Shown piece after piece: positions 33,701-34,499 of a DNA stretch of 34,499 nucleotides. Origin of the DNA: Cecembia sp. (lineage in GTDB: Bacteria; Bacteroidota; Bacteroidia; Cytophagales; Cyclobacteriaceae); the NCBI RefSeq assembly GCF_007126775.1, contig NZ_SLAP01000204.1:1-34499 (forward strand), read 5' to 3'. Under the pieces are notes generated by a model. The model was not told the origin of the DNA. It saw only the letters and a list, made by a program, of their open reading frames with translations, and made no database searches. Numbering within the stretch: the stretch's first letter is position 1; every line of letters begins with the position of its first letter. The position numbers were made by a program, and so were the translations under genes.

Positions 33701-34499
33701 AAAGTATCAAAAATTTATTCTTAGGAAATTTAATTCTTTCTTTCCTTCTCCTTAATTTTTCTTTTGAGGCCCTGGCCCAAGCACCTGAAGTTCCCAGAGA
33801 AATGCAATTTGCAGATCTTACTATCAGGATCAATGAACAGGCAAGAAGGGAAATTCAACTGGATGTAGATGCGCTGCACCGCAATAAGATTTATTTCAAT
33901 AACAAGGCCGAGCGGGCTAGCCTTTACTTCCCTTTCGTTGAAAGAGAGCTGAGAGAAGCCGGAGTTCCTGAGGATTTCAAATACCTGGTTTTACAGGAAT
34001 CAAGTCTTGTAGCTGATGCGGTTTCTTCCTCCAATGCAGTTGGTTTTTGGCAATTCAAGCAAGGTACAGCAGAAGAGGTTTTCCTTAGGGCCGACATGCA
34101 AATTGACGAAAGAAAAAACATCGTTTCTTCTACCCGAGGAGCAGCTAGTTACCTCAAAAAGAACAATGCACAATTTGATAATTGGATGTGTGCTTTGGTA
34201 TCTTATCAAATGGGTCTCGGTGGTGCAAGAGCTTATTTCGGAAGCCAATTTAATGGCAAAAAAACCATTGATGTGGACAGAAACTCTCACTGGTATTTTA
34301 AGAAATTTCTTGCCCATAAAATAGCTTTTGAAAATCAGATTGGGAATGTGCTGGTTAGCAACACGCAATACCTGGAAGAATTTAAGGTTAATGGACCGAG
34401 CTCTTTGAGAGAAATTTCCAAAAACCTTGGAGTCAGCGAAGAGCAGTTGGTTGAACTGAATAAATGGGCTGTTAAAGGAGAAATTCCAGGGGATAAAAC
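33697..34499 (+). CDS. Membrane-associated or exported lytic transglycosylase (MltD-like), partial
   Basis: The frame is open from ATG at 33697 to the right edge, about 267 residues. A signal peptide ends EALA|QAP at residue 27. The SLT catalytic domain has Glu101 in LQESSLVADAVS, followed by AVGFWQF and the later VSYQMGLGGARAYF, as in family 1 transglycosylases. The last 40 residues (VNGPSSLREISKNLGVSEEQLVELNKW) look like the start of a LysM-type peptidoglycan-binding repeat. It would cleave peptidoglycan between MurNAc and GlcNAc in the periplasm. Its ATG overlaps the O-methyltransferase stop (33697-33700), so they are translationally coupled. Confidence 0.85.
   Translation, partial: MKSIKNLFLGNLILSFLLLNFSFEALAQAPEVPREMQFADLTIRINEQARREIQLDVDALHRNKIYFNNKAERASLYFPFVERELREAGVPEDFKYLVLQESSLVADAVSSSNAVGFWQFKQGTAEEVFLRADMQIDERKNIVSSTRGAASYLKKNNAQFDNWMCALVSYQMGLGGARAYFGSQFNGKKTIDVDRNSHWYFKKFLAHKIAFENQIGNVLVSNTQYLEEFKVNGPSSLREISKNLGVSEEQLVELNKWAVKGEIPGDK

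Overview
The window reads as an ordinary chromosomal segment of a Bacteroidota bacterium, most likely order Cytophagales, family Cyclobacteriaceae (Algoriphagus / Cyclobacterium / Echinicola type). The reasons are the AT-leaning composition, the recurring TAnnTTTG -7 promoter boxes typical of the phylum, weak or absent Shine-Dalgarno sequences, and several phylum-marker genes: the type IX secretion Plug protein (DUF5103), DUF3276, a porin O/P family protein and Bacteroidota-type lipoproteins. The genus is inference. No rRNA, tRNA, insertion sequence, prophage gene or CRISPR array was seen, and every long gene appears intact except the two cut by the window edges.

Layout. 1-6.0 kb: a leftward exported TPR protein (cut by the left edge), then a rightward membrane protein, a CocE/NonD serine hydrolase and an M3 dipeptidyl carboxypeptidase. 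6.0-9.0 kb: leftward exported M20 amidohydrolase, an unannotated 28-residue membrane micro-ORF with its own promoter and terminator, and a CDF metal exporter. 9.0-11.1 kb: a rightward pair, AI-2E family transporter and TPR lipoprotein, which converges on and overlaps the next gene. 11.0-21.4 kb: a long leftward block with a soluble multi-PAS hybrid histidine kinase, porin O/P, an LCIB-family carbonic anhydrase homologue, aconitase, an AtoE-type short-chain fatty acid transporter and a LuxC-type acyl-CoA reductase. 21.5-25.7 kb: a rightward block with an Alvin-type ferredoxin, the PUR-domain protein DUF3276, a possible structured RNA, a second AI-2E transporter, the ATPase YchF and a stand-alone Cas6 endoribonuclease. 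25.7-29.0 kb: leftward ABC-F ATPase followed by the T9SS Plug protein. 29.1-34.5 kb: a PQQ-type sugar dehydrogenase lipoprotein, a convergent Xaa-Pro aminopeptidase, and a tightly packed rightward operon of M16 peptidase, O-methyltransferase and lytic transglycosylase (cut by the right edge).

How the genes fit together. Much of the window serves peptide and envelope turnover (CocE hydrolase, M3, M20, M24 and M16 peptidases, lytic transglycosylase, T9SS Plug) and central or fatty-acid carbon metabolism (aconitase, short-chain fatty acid uptake, acyl-CoA reductase, ferredoxin). The most unexpected items are the Cas6 gene with no CRISPR locus, the LCIB-type carbonic anhydrase in what looks like a heterotroph, the 28-residue membrane peptide whose promoter spacer holds a perfect 16-bp palindrome, and the multi-helix RNA-like element downstream of the nucleic-acid-binding DUF3276 gene.
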